From Thamnocephalis sphaerospora (Eukaryota; Zoopagomycota; Zoopagomycetes; Zoopagales; Sigmoideomycetaceae): a DNA stretch of 44,683 bases. Below the pieces are notes generated by a model. It did no database searches, was not told the origin of the DNA, and saw only the letters and a program-made list of their open reading frames with translations. Positions 22,001 to 33,393 of this stretch are shown here, in pieces; position 1 is the stretch's first letter; the number at the start of each line of letters is the position of its first letter. The position numbers and the translations under genes were made by a program. The DNA lies in contig KZ992481.1 in NCBI GenBank assembly GCA_003614735.1, positions 1-44,683 of the forward strand, given 5' to 3'.

Positions 22001-25000
22001 ACCGTGCAGCTGAATAAACTTACCCGCTCGCGGACAAACGGATCGCGATACACGCCGGTAAACTCCACTCCCAGATCTTCGCCGACGCGATTCCACGTTT
22101 TGCCTTCATCGGCGCTGCGCCACACTTCACCGTTGGTTGTGCGCATCACGATTGTCTAGTTGGCCCCAGTGACGGGCAAGGTCAGCTAACAACGTGCCAA
22201 ACGGCCGCTGCAATCCAGCGTATGCTACCTCTGATTTTTCAAAGTAAAAGTGGTCGGCAGACATGTGATCAAAGTATGTGATTGCAGCATGCGCACCCTT
22301 GGCTGTCGGGGAAGAGGCATAGTGCTGGTTAGTGGTATGCGTGCAGATGGTGCATGTTCTACGTTACATACATTCATTGCACTTGCGCTCGGCCTTGCCG
22401 CTCAGATCCTCGCCACCTTTGCACTTGCTGCGCGGATTCTTGACATAACTGGAGCGCACGTGTGGTCGGTTAGAAAAGCAGCTCAAGGTAGAAAAACGCC
22501 GGTCATGTGATGCGAATCGCTAGGGACCACATACCCAGAGCTCCCCTGGTAGGTGGAATCATGCGGACACGTCCTTGGTCGCAGTGGATCCAAACCAAGA
22601 AGCGCGCATTTACCACTTGAATCAAACCAAAAGCCAGAGTCACTGCACATTGTGAAGGTCATGTAAGCGGATTGGCAGCTGCGCGGATATACACTGTATC
22701 CACGACTGCCTGCATACCATTCGTAGTCCTCAATGGTGCACTGGCACACTTTCTTGATGCGTGTTGGTAGTTGCTGCTCCGAGTCTATCAGGCAATCGCG
22801 GCCCTCTTTGCGGCGCCAGTAATAGATCTATCATTGCATCCGCACTAAGCGCTTTTCCACTTCACATTTGACCCAACGCCCCAGCCTTCTTACACACCTC
22901 TTCACCGAGGAAGCAGTTACCATTGGTCGATCGCAGCGGATTCCAGCGTTCAAAGTCGCTCTTTTCGTCATCGTCACTTTTGACGCCTGCAAGCGCCGTA
23001 ATGCCTTCTGTGTCAGCTAATCTCATGTCCATACACTCGCCTATAGTTGACGCACATTTACGCGGCTCTAGCTGCGAGAAATCCACTTGAATCACAATTT
23101 GCTGTGTATCCTCGGGGCCTTTGGCGTCGTCTGTCACCTCCAATCCAACAAGGATAAAGCGCGTGCTTGTAGAGCCGGGCCGGGTGGTAAGCTCCGTCAC
23201 ACGAATGGGTCGATCCGAGAAACGATAGGCCGTCCAGTCCTTGCCAGTGTTCCAGCTGTAGTTGAGATACCTGACGGGCTCGCTCTGATCGACCATGACA
23301 AGCAGGGAGCCGTAGTTGCCAAACTCATACAAGCTTGCACCACGCTTCACTTCACTCCAGCTTTGGCCCGCGTCATTGCTCAGGTATGTGTGCCCCTCAC
23401 CAAACGGTAGCAGACTGTCGCCGACATTACCAACGCCCATCATCAAGCCAGGAGAGCTGGGAGAGCTGAAAACTTCGCCACTGTTGCTTGCGCTGGACTT
23501 GCCATGGAGGTGCAGGGCACAGTCCTGAGATGCATGCAGAGGTCACGACGGAGTAAGTAGATGCAAATACGTTGCAGTGCACAGCGTGGCCTACATTAGC
23601 ACACTCAATGCGGCGGCCCTGTGCATCGACGCTTGGCGCGTTCAGCCCTTGCCAGGTGCGTCCTGGAAAGACGGTCAACATGGTCGGTACGGTGTGCTGG
23701 TGCGTAAAAGTGTGACTACATACCGTCGTTGAAGGAAACGCGCGTTACCACTTGCTTCTTTGCATCTACGGCAGCCAGAGAGTCCGTGTTTGCCACCTGA
23801 TTGGCAACTAGCACACCCGATATACCCGAGACGCGCTCAAAATCGACGATGTTGTCGCTGTTGCGATTGGTGTCGGAAAGCGACAGGCTAAACTTGGTGC
23901 CGTTGTAATTGGACTCGAACAGCGCGCCAAACTCTTTGCCTGGTGTCTTGCGGCGACGCCTGTCGAGGAAAACAGCACCCGATGACGACTTTAGCAAAGT
24001 GAACGTCTACGGCATCACGTGCGGCCAATAGTATATGTTGTCATGCGGGAATTAGTGGCAGATACATGGACGCAAACGCTGTGGCGCTTACAAGGCTGTT
24101 GGCATTCACGTTGGGCGGAAACACTGCCGGTGTAAACGCGGTGCCGTCTGTGGACGTGTACAGATCCATATCATTTCCTAGCAGCTGAATGCGCAAGAAT
24201 GAGAGTCAGATGGCGCAAATGCTGCGCCGAGTCGAAATCGCACGTCTGCATCAAACTTACGCTAGTGACCAACATAAACTCGCTAAAAATGTACATGTCG
24301 TGGGCACGATCCATCAGTCGCTTCCAGTTTTCGCCGCCATCTGTAGTCATCTGCAGACGCAGCGGATTGTCTTCGGTCGATTTGCCATTCAATCCGTCCT
24401 GGCCGTCGCCTGACTTGCGCTTGTATGCAATGCAGTATATCGTGGACGTGTCTACCTTTGTAAACTGCGTGTCGCGTCCAAAGAGACAGGATTTGGCCCA
24501 GGTATCCACAAGCTTCCAGTTTGCACCGTCATCCTTGGAAAGGTACACCTCAGAGTGGCAGTTTGGACAGTCCGTGCTGCCAGTGAACAGGAGCCAGCTA
24601 GGTTCCGTAGGATGAAAGTCTAGAATAGATAAGCCAAGCTTGTTGGGCGCCAGAGGCGTGTCTACTTTGGTAAAGGTAGCGCCACGGTCCTTTGATACGT
24701 AGAGATGGTCTTTGTCGGTGATCGCGTATGCCTGTTGTTCATGGTGAGCATACCGGCCGATCGACAGGACGCGGGCAAAAGAGCACCTACCCGCATCGGG
24801 TCAAACTCGTGAACAGCCGAAAAAATCACCGCACCATCCAGTGAGACTCTTGTCCACGCGCCTGCTTCATTCTTGCTGTTCCACAGCTCACCAGCCATGG
24901 TACGCAGCAGCATGGCCTACGTAGCATATGATCGCAATGCTAGTTGGTATTTTGCTGAAGCAACACATCTGGTCGCAGCATAGCTTACCGGATCGTTTTT

Positions 25001-28000
25001 AAAATGGAGCATGTCGGCAATCATACTGCGGAAGACCGTCTGTGCACTCACATGATTAGCAAAAAGACGTGTGTAGGCGCTGCCAAGAGCCATTTTTTTA
25101 CCTCGCTGTGGGTCACTTTTCCGGTGGGTGGCTTGACAATGCGCTCTATGATCGGTAGTCAGCAGGTAAGCAGACCGCGCATATTGTTGTGTAAGCTTGC
25201 GCAAACATACCCTTTGGACAGTCCTTTTCAATCGGCTCGTCCAGTTTAACTCCATTCTCGCGATCGCATGTATTGCCGGTGATCAGACGATAGCTATGGC
25301 GGCAAGTATGTCAGCGGCAAATTTACATATTCACTTTGGTTGTAAGCCTGCGCGAGACAGCTGGACACCCACCCGGATGAGCCCGTAAACTTGGCACCCT
25401 CCTTGGTGCACTGGCCGTGCGGAATGCGTTCTGGTCCAGCAGATACACACTTTCCGTCACCATTGCGCAAGAAATTGTAGTCACTGTTGGTATGCACATG
25501 CCATACAAAGCGTGTTAGCGGGTTGCTCGACGCCATAAAGATGGCCAGGCGTGCGTACCATTCATAATCATGTTCTGTACACGGACAGTCGGTGCGCTTG
25601 GCGGCGCCATCCAGTCGCCGGCCAATGTAGCAGCGGACATCCCGGCGCCGTCGCCAGTAATAGGTCTATTGTGTAGAAACAGCGGTATTGAGAGTATTAA
25701 TTGCTGGCCATCGCTTACTAGCTCGGTGCCGCTGCTTACCTTGTGGCCCATCAAGCAGTCAGCACCTTGGACCATGCCGCGTGCACGCCACAGCTCAAAG
25801 TCCGATGTGTCCGGATGCTCCTCGTCAAAACGACCTGGCAAGCGCAGCATCACAAGCGTGAGTTGGCAAAAATGCACAGTAGTGCCGCCAGCACTTTGCC
25901 ACGACGAGTGATACATACACTGCTTGGCTTGAGTATCGGTAAAGTCTAGAAATATCACGCTGTGTCGCTCGCGCGTGTTTTTCCCAGCATCTTCTGGCGT
26001 GGCCACTAGCACAAAGTGGCGCGTATCGCCCTTGCGAGACGTGGTGAGCGCGCGGGCCTGTACTTTGCGGTCTAGCTTGGCTGTCTTCCACGCCGTGCCG
26101 TCGTCATCACTCCATAGCACGGTGTCGGTAGCACGTCCGTCGGCGATCATGACCAGGAGGCCGCCTGCGTCGCCCACTTCCCACTTGTGCGGTCCACGCC
26201 GGACCATACGCCAGGTGACGCCACCGTCGCGACTGAGAAATGTGTCGCATAGCGCATATGGACGCAGATAGGCGCCCACATTGCCAACGCCCATGAGAAG
26301 GCCCGGTGCACCTGGCGCTGAAAAAACCCGGCCAATGTTGTGCGATTCGGAGACGGAATGCAGATGCAGAGAGCAGCGATCGAGTGGCGTATCGCCCGCA
26401 CAGCCATATACCTTGCCTTGATCGTCCTTGAGTGGGGGTTTAACATTGCGCCAGCTGCCGCCGTCATCGAACGTGATTTTGGACTTGATGTGGCGATCGT
26501 CGTCGCGAGCTGCCGTCTTCCAGTTGTCGACCACGTTGACCAGCGCCACGCCTTCCATCCCGGCTACTCGTTCATAGTCGACCTTTCCGCTCTCTGTGCG
26601 ACTGGTGTGCGCCAGAGATACGGTGTAGTAAGTGCCATTGCTATTGGACGACAGTAGCGTGCCGGTCCTGCCTGCGGTGGGCCGAGAGCTGCTGCCATCG
26701 GACCCGACGTCTACGTTCAGCGTGTGTGCAGACGACTCGAGAATTGTGTACTCCTAAATGCCGCAGTCAGCGCAATAGCATATGCCTGGTGTTCTTTGCT
26801 GTTACGCACATTGTTCCAAATACTCATGCCTGCTGGCAAGTGCGCCTAATACGCAAAAACAAAGTGCTGGTCAGCTGCCAACGTAGCATAACATGCTACT
26901 TTTGTGGTAAGCGATGCCGCAGCTTACCCGAGCCCATGTGTGTGTGTCCTGCGTCACCCATAGCTGCAGATCGCCGGTTCCCCTGTCGCTCTGTCGCAGA
27001 TACCGATTATCGACATTAGAATGGTTTGGCGCGGAACGCTAACGCATGCTACCACGTACACCAGCCGCTACGATAAAGCCATTGGTGGTGCCAAGTGCCG
27101 CCACAGATCCGGCCGCATGCGAGCCGGTGGTTGTTGTCAACTGCACCAGTTCCTTGGAAGCAAACATATTTTCGCTGCGCACAAGCTGATATTTGCCTTT
27201 ACGTGCTGACTCTTCAATGCAGACAATCGTCTTCACCGGTGCCAGCTTTGAGTCGAGCGTCGAGCGTGCCCAAACACACTGGAGTGTATTGCGCAGTAGC
27301 AACTTTGGCTCTGTTGTAAATGCATCGCGTGTGACATATGTCTACCAACCCGTAGATGCCAGTGCAGCACGTTAACGGGTGCTTGGTCTCAGTGCTCTGT
27401 CCAATATCACAACGGCCTACCTCGTCTTTGCAGGTATCGCTGCTGTCGCCTGCGATGCTGCTGCTGCAGCGCTCACCGGTAAACAACACGTAGCCGCTGC
27501 GCTCAGCATGAAAGCTAAGCGCGGCAGATGTACGCGTTGGCGGAATGGGCGTGCGGAACGTTGACCAAGTGGCGCCGCGATCCCGGCTCACATAGTGTGT
27601 TTGCTTTGCGGTAAGCAAAAATGCCTGTAGCAGCCATCGTCAGTGCTCGGCGCAGATCGCGTTACTGATACCGCCACCGCGTACCATATCCTTGTCGAAT
27701 GGATGAATGAATACAGTGGTCACTTTGCCGCCTGGTACTCCTTCAAGCTTTCCCCAGCTTTTCCCGCCATCTGCAGAGCGGTGCACGTTCTTGGCGTTGG
27801 CGTCGTAAAAGAGGACGACCTGACCGCGTGTGCACGGTGATAAGCCATCGACACTCGTTTGCAGACGCGCCAAAGACTGCGCTTGTCATCGATAGCGAGC
27901 ACTTACCTCTTTGTCGCCAAAGTAGGAGAGTCGACGGGGTAGATGCTCGAACCAGCTGGTGGTAAGTTTCGGGCCGCTAGCCAAAGCGTGCACGGTGAAT

Positions 28001-28128
28001 GAGCTTGGTAACGCCACGCTCGCCAGGCCCAGCGTGGTCACTGCGGCCCAGGCTGCTAGCGATGCAAGCAGTCGTCCGCATCGGCGGCCGTTGCCGTCGC
28101 TCATGTCGGACAGCAGAGGCAATCGCAT
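19040..28128 (-). CDS. VPS10: VPS10/sortilin-type sorting receptor with three VPS10 domains
   Basis: Type I receptor that carries soluble hydrolases from the late Golgi to the vacuole. It begins with a signal peptide (GRRCGRLLASLAAWAAV...), then three complete VPS10 domains in one chain. Domain 1 is about 27819-25250, domain 2 about 25020-22390 and domain 3 about 22370-19510. Each has Asp-box blades (SADGGKSW, SRDRGATW; TTDGGENW, SKDDGANW; SADEGKTW, TRDAGHTW), an MGVGNVG loop, and a 10CC cysteine module. Frames run directly from one 10CC module into the next propeller with no membrane segment between. One membrane helix follows (VFVVFFWIGIVTAAGFLL near 19400), then a basic tail ending FLFDDEVFSDAELIDM. 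Many introns of about 50-90 nt occur; I estimate 2,100-2,300 residues (yeast Vps10 has about 1,580). The start could instead be the ATG at 28104. Confidence 0.93.
19510..27819 (-). repeat. Three tandem VPS10 domains with a shared intron position
   Basis: The receptor's luminal part is three divergent copies of one module. In each copy an intron splits the same cysteine codon as TG|T in the (Y/F)-E-C-D motif of the 10CC region: 25484-25558 (75 nt), 22643-22717 (75 nt) and 19765-19826 (62 nt). In all three the donor follows GAATG directly and the acceptor precedes TGAC. Shared position and phase show that the copies arose by internal duplication after this intron existed. The surrounding protein sequence has diverged well. 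Confidence 0.85.
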
Positions 28129-28546
28129 AAATATGCTGTGTTTTCGTGTATGCAGGCGGAATGCAGTGTGTCAACCGGCGCACGTTATCGCTGACGGTGT
28201 CCGTCGCCGTATACACAGGAAAAGTACAGTCGAGTGGGCGAGCGGGCAGGGCACCGCGCTGCGTCGTCGTTATCGATGGAATCGGCAGAAAGCTGGCTGG
28301 CTGGTACGCTGGTGAACTGTACGAGTGTACAACGAATGCAAGGCGATGTGACGAAGCTAGGCAGAGGTGCGACGCGTGCAGACTGCTAATACTGCGTCGA
28401 CTGTTTAGACGCCGATCCTCGCAGCAGCACGTCGCGGCAATATGTGAACACTGCGTCATCGATAGAGAGTGCAGCAGACGCCGCTTGATTGGCCAGCTTG
28501 ACTACCCAACGACCAGCGGATCAAATGGCGCACAACACCACACCGG

Positions 28547-29095
28547 ATGTCTCTGCTCCTTTGTTTCGTCTCGCTCTTCGCGACGGTAGAGCATCAAGAT
28601 CTACATTCCAAGAGCTGGCCATCATTTGGGCGATGGTGCGGCGAGACTCGTGGCCACATCGTGATTGCATGCATCCGCGCAACCGATGCCGCAGATGGGG
28701 ACATTGCCGCGGCATGTGCTGACAGCCAGGGGTGCCTGCAGACCTTTTTGCTGCCTGCCCGGGGCCACATGCTAGCGGCCGAATTGATCCAGCCCCATAG
28801 TGTACATCACACCATCATCCAGGTAATCTATCCAGGTAATCTACACGGCCACAGTGTTCTTACTCGCGCAAGCCGGGCCAACAGCAGTGGCGACACTTTG
28901 TTGCCAATAGTTTGTCGGCGATCCATATCTGAACCGCATTCATGTGTCCATTGCACATTATGGTTCGGATCACAACGTGTCTGGCAAAGCAACTCGTGCT
29001 GTGTCAGCCTCCTAGGCAAGCGCGCGCGCCGTCGTCCATACTGGCTTATCGCGAACGTGCTCGGTCAGTGGTCTACAAGCACATTTCAAGATTAG
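28547..29095 (+). CDS. Hypothetical open frame, possible secreted protein
   Basis: An unbroken plus-strand frame of 182 residues with a hydrophobic start (MSLLLCFVSLFATVE) that could be a signal peptide, followed by a mixed Cys/His/Arg-rich body. It is longer than expected by chance outside genes. It overlaps other open frames, including one starting at ATG 28525, and resembles no family I know. Codon use looks unremarkable. Treat it as a candidate only; an intron-containing gene in another frame is equally possible. Confidence 0.2.
   Translation: MSLLLCFVSLFATVEHQDLHSKSWPSFGRWCGETRGHIVIACIRATDAADGDIAAACADSQGCLQTFLLPARGHMLAAELIQPHSVHHTIIQVIYPGNLHGHSVLTRASRANSSGDTLLPIVCRRSISEPHSCVHCTLWFGSQRVWQSNSCCVSLLGKRARRRPYWLIANVLGQWSTSTFQD
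28818..28843. repeat. Perfect 13-bp tandem duplication
   Basis: The 13-mer TCCAGGTAATCTA occurs twice back to back (28818-28830 and 28831-28843). Each copy contains AG|GTAATC, so either could act as a splice donor or, on reading CCAG, an acceptor. Likely a simple replication-slippage event. Confidence 0.85.
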
Positions 29096-29359
29096 CCAGA
29101 GTCTGTGCTTCAAACACGGAGAAGACTGAAAAGGCAGTAAAGGCGTGCCTCTCGCACTTGATGGCGCCCTTTTTGCGTAGCGTGGAGTGCACACATGACT
29201 GACAGAGTCGAACAAAGAAAATAGAGCTAGATCTAGCAAGCTGGATGCAGAACCTAGAACCTTGGTGCGCAAGCATAAGAAGTCGCAAACAGGCCAACCG
29301 CCACGCCCATCAGCCATATCATCCATTCCGCTTTACTTATCGTCATTCACGTTTTAACG

Positions 29360-30555
29360 ATGCGCATCTTTTCTATTGGCGTGTGCGCCGCGGCAACCTT
29401 TGCCCTGCTGTGGCTTGGTGATCTATCCAGCGTCGGCACCGAGGCGGCCCAGCTTAGACGGGTGGGGCGTAGAAGGACGGATACGCGCAACCCGTATGGT
29501 GTTCCTGGCTTTACGTTCGAGCGCACCCACGGGTTCTCCAAGGGCCAGACAGCCAAAGGCACATACCGCGGAAAGCCAGCGTTTCTCAAGTGCACCAAAA
29601 ACAAGGCGCTGTTTGAGAACGAGTGTTTTGCACTACTGACCATTCAATCTGGAAACCCTAAAGAGTTTAATATGGACAACAACGTCAAGAGCTCGTTTGC
29701 GTCTATTCTGTCTGCTGTCCAGCCGCGCCCCAGCAAGTACTGCATGGTTTTCGGATGGCTAGATGGCGTCGGCCTGCACGACTATGTGCGCGAACTGGAG
29801 CCATACCAGAAGGAAGAGCTGCTCCCGGTCATTTTCCTGCAAGTCATCAAAGGTACACATGCTGCGCTATCATTGCGTACCGAGGTTAGGGCTAACGCTG
29901 ACGCTTGACGTTTATAGCACTTCAGTATATGCATGCGCTCAAACTTGTACACGGTGACATCAAGCCAGACAGTACGTACTGGCGTGTGCTGTAGCATGGC
30001 GCAATGCAATCTAACGTGCGGTATGCTTTGGATAACGCAGATATCATTATTACCCAGCCGACCCCCAACGGTCCGCCCAAGGCCGTGCTGATCGACTTTG
30101 ACATGTCGCAAAAGGTGGAAAGGACACGGGCACACGCCGTTGGCGGCACGCCTGGATACATGCCTCCAGAAGACTATTTGGAAATTCCCACCGACCAATA
30201 CAAGCGTGACTCGTGGATGCTGGGCGCCACCATCTACGAAGGATACACGAATATGCCGCCATACGGCGTCGATTATGATGAGGCCAGTGGGAAATACATT
30301 GAATGGACCGATAAAGAGCTGCGCGACGAGATGCGTTCCATTTCTAGCGCCGACAAGAACACCTACGAAAAAGTTGAAGCAAAATCCCGCAGCCTGGTTG
30401 ATATCATGGACAAACTAATGACGTGTGACCTTGAAAAGCGACCCACGGTCAGCAGCCTTAGTGCACGGCTGGTGGCTGGGCTTTCGGAACATAAGAAGGT
30501 CTACACATATCTGGCACAACTATGGACTAAGCTGGCATCCAAGCGGAGGCGTTAG
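29360..30555 (+). CDS. Signal-peptide-bearing protein kinase with DFD motif
   Basis: Three exons (29360-29852, 29918-29971, 30041-30555) encode 353 residues. Residues 1-29 form a clear signal peptide (basic start, then CAAATFALLWL, then small residues). The kinase fold follows: glycine loop region around 58-70 (weak), beta-3 Lys77 in AFLKC, helix C Glu88 in ENECF, catalytic loop HGDIKPDN (Asp178, Lys180, Asn183), then Asp201-Phe202-Asp203 in place of DFG. The activation-segment end is GTPGYMPPE (Glu226). Most catalytic residues are kept, so activity is plausible despite the DFD change and the missing HRD arginine. It should work in the secretory pathway or outside the cell. No membrane anchor or ER-retention signal is visible; the C-terminus is basic (ASKRRR). 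It is convergent with a secreted subtilase. Family assignment beyond Ser/Thr kinase-like is not possible. Confidence 0.9.
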
Positions 30556-30876
30556 TATGCTAGTGGTATCAGTGCCTGATATCTTGGCGACACGCATTTT
30601 CAGCGCATTTCTGTCCTGCCTATCTCTCTGCAATCTGCTTCGTCTATGTAATGCATTCATTCACAATATATTTGCTTTCTGCTATAATGTCAAAGTTGGG
30701 CGATGAGTGTTCTGCGACGTGATGCTCTTGCAAAACTTTTAGTAGATGCATGTGTATTGAGGCCGCGTACAATGGTACATCTGCTGCCCGCTGTTGTACG
30801 TCTGATCTGGAAGAACAAATGCTTTATGGCAAACACAGATACAGCACCAGCGGGTGAGAAGGGGCGGATCTCCAAC
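30556..30876. other. Convergent 3' flanks, kinase and subtilase
   Basis: 321 bp between the stops of two convergent genes. No recognised gene; a plus-strand frame that continues into the subtilase is its antisense shadow. CTATAATG-like and TTTGCTTTCTG sequences near 30670-30690 may belong to 3'-end signals. Confidence 0.35.
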
Positions 30877-32058
30877 TTAGTTGCCGTTGTACGCAAGCTT
30901 ATTGGGCGTGCCGTTCGTGACGCCTCTGACGATATTAGGTGTTGCGGCATTCTCGAGTGCGTTGTAGAGTGCATCGACGCTATCATAGGTGCCTGTGGAG
31001 AGGTACAGGGCGGCAATGCCTGCAACATGCGGGGCTGCCATGGATGTGCCAGAGATGGTCATGGTGGCGCCGTTTTTTCCCTTCCACAGCGAGGTGATCA
31101 TAACGCCTGGCGCATACAGCCTGACGCAGGGTCCGGTGCTGGAGAAGATGGCCTGCATATCGTCATCGTCGGTGGCTGCGACGGCAAACGCATTGACCGC
31201 ACCCGCGGGGGAGTTATTGCATGCATCGCCGCGATCATTACCAGCGGCAACGATAAAGGGGAGACCAGCGTCGACAGCGACCGCCACAGCAGCATCGAGC
31301 ATATCACTCCTACTGCCGCCCAGCGACATGTTGACAATCGACAAGCCAATGCGAGCATTTTTGACCAGATACTGGATTCCTGCAATCACGTCTGCCGTTG
31401 TACCGCCTCCGTGACCGCCCAGTACCTTGATGCCAAATACGTTCGCCTTTTTGGCAACACCATACGTTTTCGACGCAATGGTGCCGGCAACATGTGTGCC
31501 GTGTCCGTTCAGATCGGCCGCCTCCTCGTCCTGAATAAAGTTTGCAGCAAAAACGGCACGTCCTCCAAAGTCGGTATGGTTTGCCTGTATACCGGTGTCG
31601 ACGACCCAGACGTCGATGCCCTCACCGGCTGTTTTTGGATAACGGTAGGGCTCGTTAAGATCAAGCGTACGTTGCGAGACACGAGTCAAGCCCCAGCTAG
31701 CCGGTACCCCCTTCTGTTCAGCGGTGTAGAGGATTTTCTGCGGCTCTACTGCCTCAACGCGGCCGTCCTGGCGCAGTCGCTCGACTTCATCCAGCGTCAA
31801 CTTGCCGGCAAATCCCTGAAAGCGCCCATGATCGTATGTGTGCTGCATCTTTTGAGCACTGCCGGTCAGTAGGTTAGACTCGGCGAGAAAACTGCTAGAT
31901 TTGACACCGCCACGGAGTTTGACAATGTACGCATCCTTGACGCGCTCTTTCAGCTCCGCTGCTGCAATATGTATACTATCTGACTGCCGCGTGGTTGCTG
32001 CAGCGGCGGCGACGAATAGCAGCACTGTGGTGAGACAAAGAATGTGATTAGTCAACAT
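30877..32058 (-). CDS. Secreted subtilisin-like serine protease (S8, proteinase K type)
   Basis: Intronless, 393 residues. Signal peptide (about 1-21, CLTTVLLFVAAAAA), inhibitor I9-type propeptide (about 42-112: DAYIVKLRGGV...QGFAGKLTLDEVERLR...VEAVEPQKI), then the protease domain. The catalytic triad is Asp154 in VVDTGI, His186 in NGHGTHVAGTI and Ser339 in GTSMAAPHVAG; oxyanion Asn274 is in AAGNDRGDACNNSPA. The CNNSPA stretch and length are typical of fungal proteinase K-like enzymes used for nutrition or pathogenesis-like attack on proteins outside the cell. All key residues are intact, so the enzyme is predicted active after propeptide removal. The lack of introns stands out among intron-rich neighbours. 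The start ATG directly precedes the signal peptide. Confidence 0.97.
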   Translation of the reverse strand: MLTNHILCLTTVLLFVAAAAATTRQSDSIHIAAAELKERVKDAYIVKLRGGVKSSSFLAESNLLTGSAQKMQHTYDHGRFQGFAGKLTLDEVERLRQDGRVEAVEPQKILYTAEQKGVPASWGLTRVSQRTLDLNEPYRYPKTAGEGIDVWVVDTGIQANHTDFGGRAVFAANFIQDEEAADLNGHGTHVAGTIASKTYGVAKKANVFGIKVLGGHGGGTTADVIAGIQYLVKNARIGLSIVNMSLGGSRSDMLDAAVAVAVDAGLPFIVAAGNDRGDACNNSPAGAVNAFAVAATDDDDMQAIFSSTGPCVRLYAPGVMITSLWKGKNGATMTISGTSMAAPHVAGIAALYLSTGTYDSVDALYNALENAATPNIVRGVTNGTPNKLAYNGN

Positions 32059-33393
32059 GGTGGCAGCCGGCAGTTGCTGAAGTAGGCAACACGACGCTGG
32101 GTGAGAACGAGCGTTGATTAAAAGTGCGATACTTTGATATAGGATATGCCTGGATGCAGATCATCGGAAAACACGCCGCCAACGCGGTTCTTATACCAGC
32201 ATCACTGTCGACCGATGGTACATTGATGGCTGGTGGTGTTTGAGAGTATCAACAAAGCTGTTGCCAACGTAATGCCAAGACGCCGCTGAGATGGAGATTG
32301 TTATTGCCCCTAACTACAGCACATGGCGCGCATGCTCTTGCAAGAAGCGGTGTAAGCCATCCTACCATCAGCATCATACACACATCCCAATATTTTCATA
32401 GCATCTTTCAGAAAAGTCTGCTCATGTTTTAGCGTGCACCGTGTCTGTAATTATATGACGTTTGTGCACCTAGAGGTGCACAGCGAAGGTAGATCCGGAC
32501 TCTCCCCTGCAGGTTTGTGAGCATGCTGTTGCCAGTCGAGGGGCCGCATTGTCTGCAACATTGCACGCTTTTGGTGCATCAGTTGTTAGGAACCAAGTGT
32601 ATCGCTGTTGCGTCGCCGCTCTGCGTACTCTGCAAAGACTTGCATGACGTAGAGCTGGCCTACGCTTTGAGTCTGCCACTGCATGGCGCATTGCGCAGCA
32701 CAAAACACAAGGGATGCATCACGCAAAAGCACCGCGCCTACGCGGCTATTAGTACTCCGTCCAGCAACAGTGCAAGGGTCGATTTCTGGCGCCTCACCCT
32801 ATGCTGACCGAAAAGGATCAGCAAAACTATTAGTGCTATCGCCACTGTTGTCTCTGCAGTCTTTGAGTGCTATCATTGTTGACCTCGCCACTGGCTTTTC
32901 TCGTATTGACTAAAAGTAATGTAGAGTGACGAGGTGGTCTTGTCGATGTTGCCATCTACGAAAGACCCGAGAGCACCACCGTTTGCCGCTCTGGAAACAA
33001 GTAGTGCCTTTCTTTTACCTCAGCAACATCTCGCTAAATATGCCGGCGCGTCTTGCTTGCTACCAAAGACGTGTGCCTTTTAGAGTGCTAGTCATTTTGA
33101 GTGTTACCCTCCGTTTGTAAACATGGGTATAGTACCGTGCTTTTCCTTCAAACCAGATGTTGTCTTGAGACAGCACTTACCCTTGTCATCGTTTTGGGGT
33201 TAAAGGCGTAAATGTGTAAAGAGCACAGATTGCGCGAATACACTCGAGTGGCTACGCAGAGTGTGGTGGCAAATGCCGGTGCTTTTATTGCCTGTGCCTG
33301 CTACCATTGGCGTGCGATTGAAATGGGGTGTCAAGGACATGCTTACGTCTTTGCCGCACAACTGCTCCTCGCCTCTACTGAAAGCTCATTGCC
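32059..33393. other. Long gene-poor stretch
   Basis: 1.33 kb upstream of both the subtilase (minus) and the reductase (plus). It should hold both promoters. Only short frames (under 100 codons) with no motif are present. I find no tRNA, repeat array or transposon remnant. Confidence 0.45.

Larger units (their letters stand above)
28129..29359. other. Unassigned region between VPS10 and the kinase
   Basis: 1.23 kb between the divergent starts of VPS10 (minus) and the kinase (plus), holding both promoters. Several long frames on both strands are open (see the hypothetical frame at 28547) but none shows a known motif. A perfect 13-bp tandem repeat lies at 28818-28843. The unusually open frames may mean an undetected gene. 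Confidence 0.4.

Noticed and set aside
19040-28128. Three separate VPS10 genes
   Set aside because: Only one signal peptide and one membrane helix are visible, and frames run from each 10CC module directly into the next propeller.
29012-29346. Possible minus-strand gene starting at 29346 with a membrane-like N-terminus (AEWMIWLMGVAVGLFATSY)
   Set aside because: Its start would lie 13 bp from the well-supported kinase start on the other strand, the needed splice donor is poor, and no family is recognisable.
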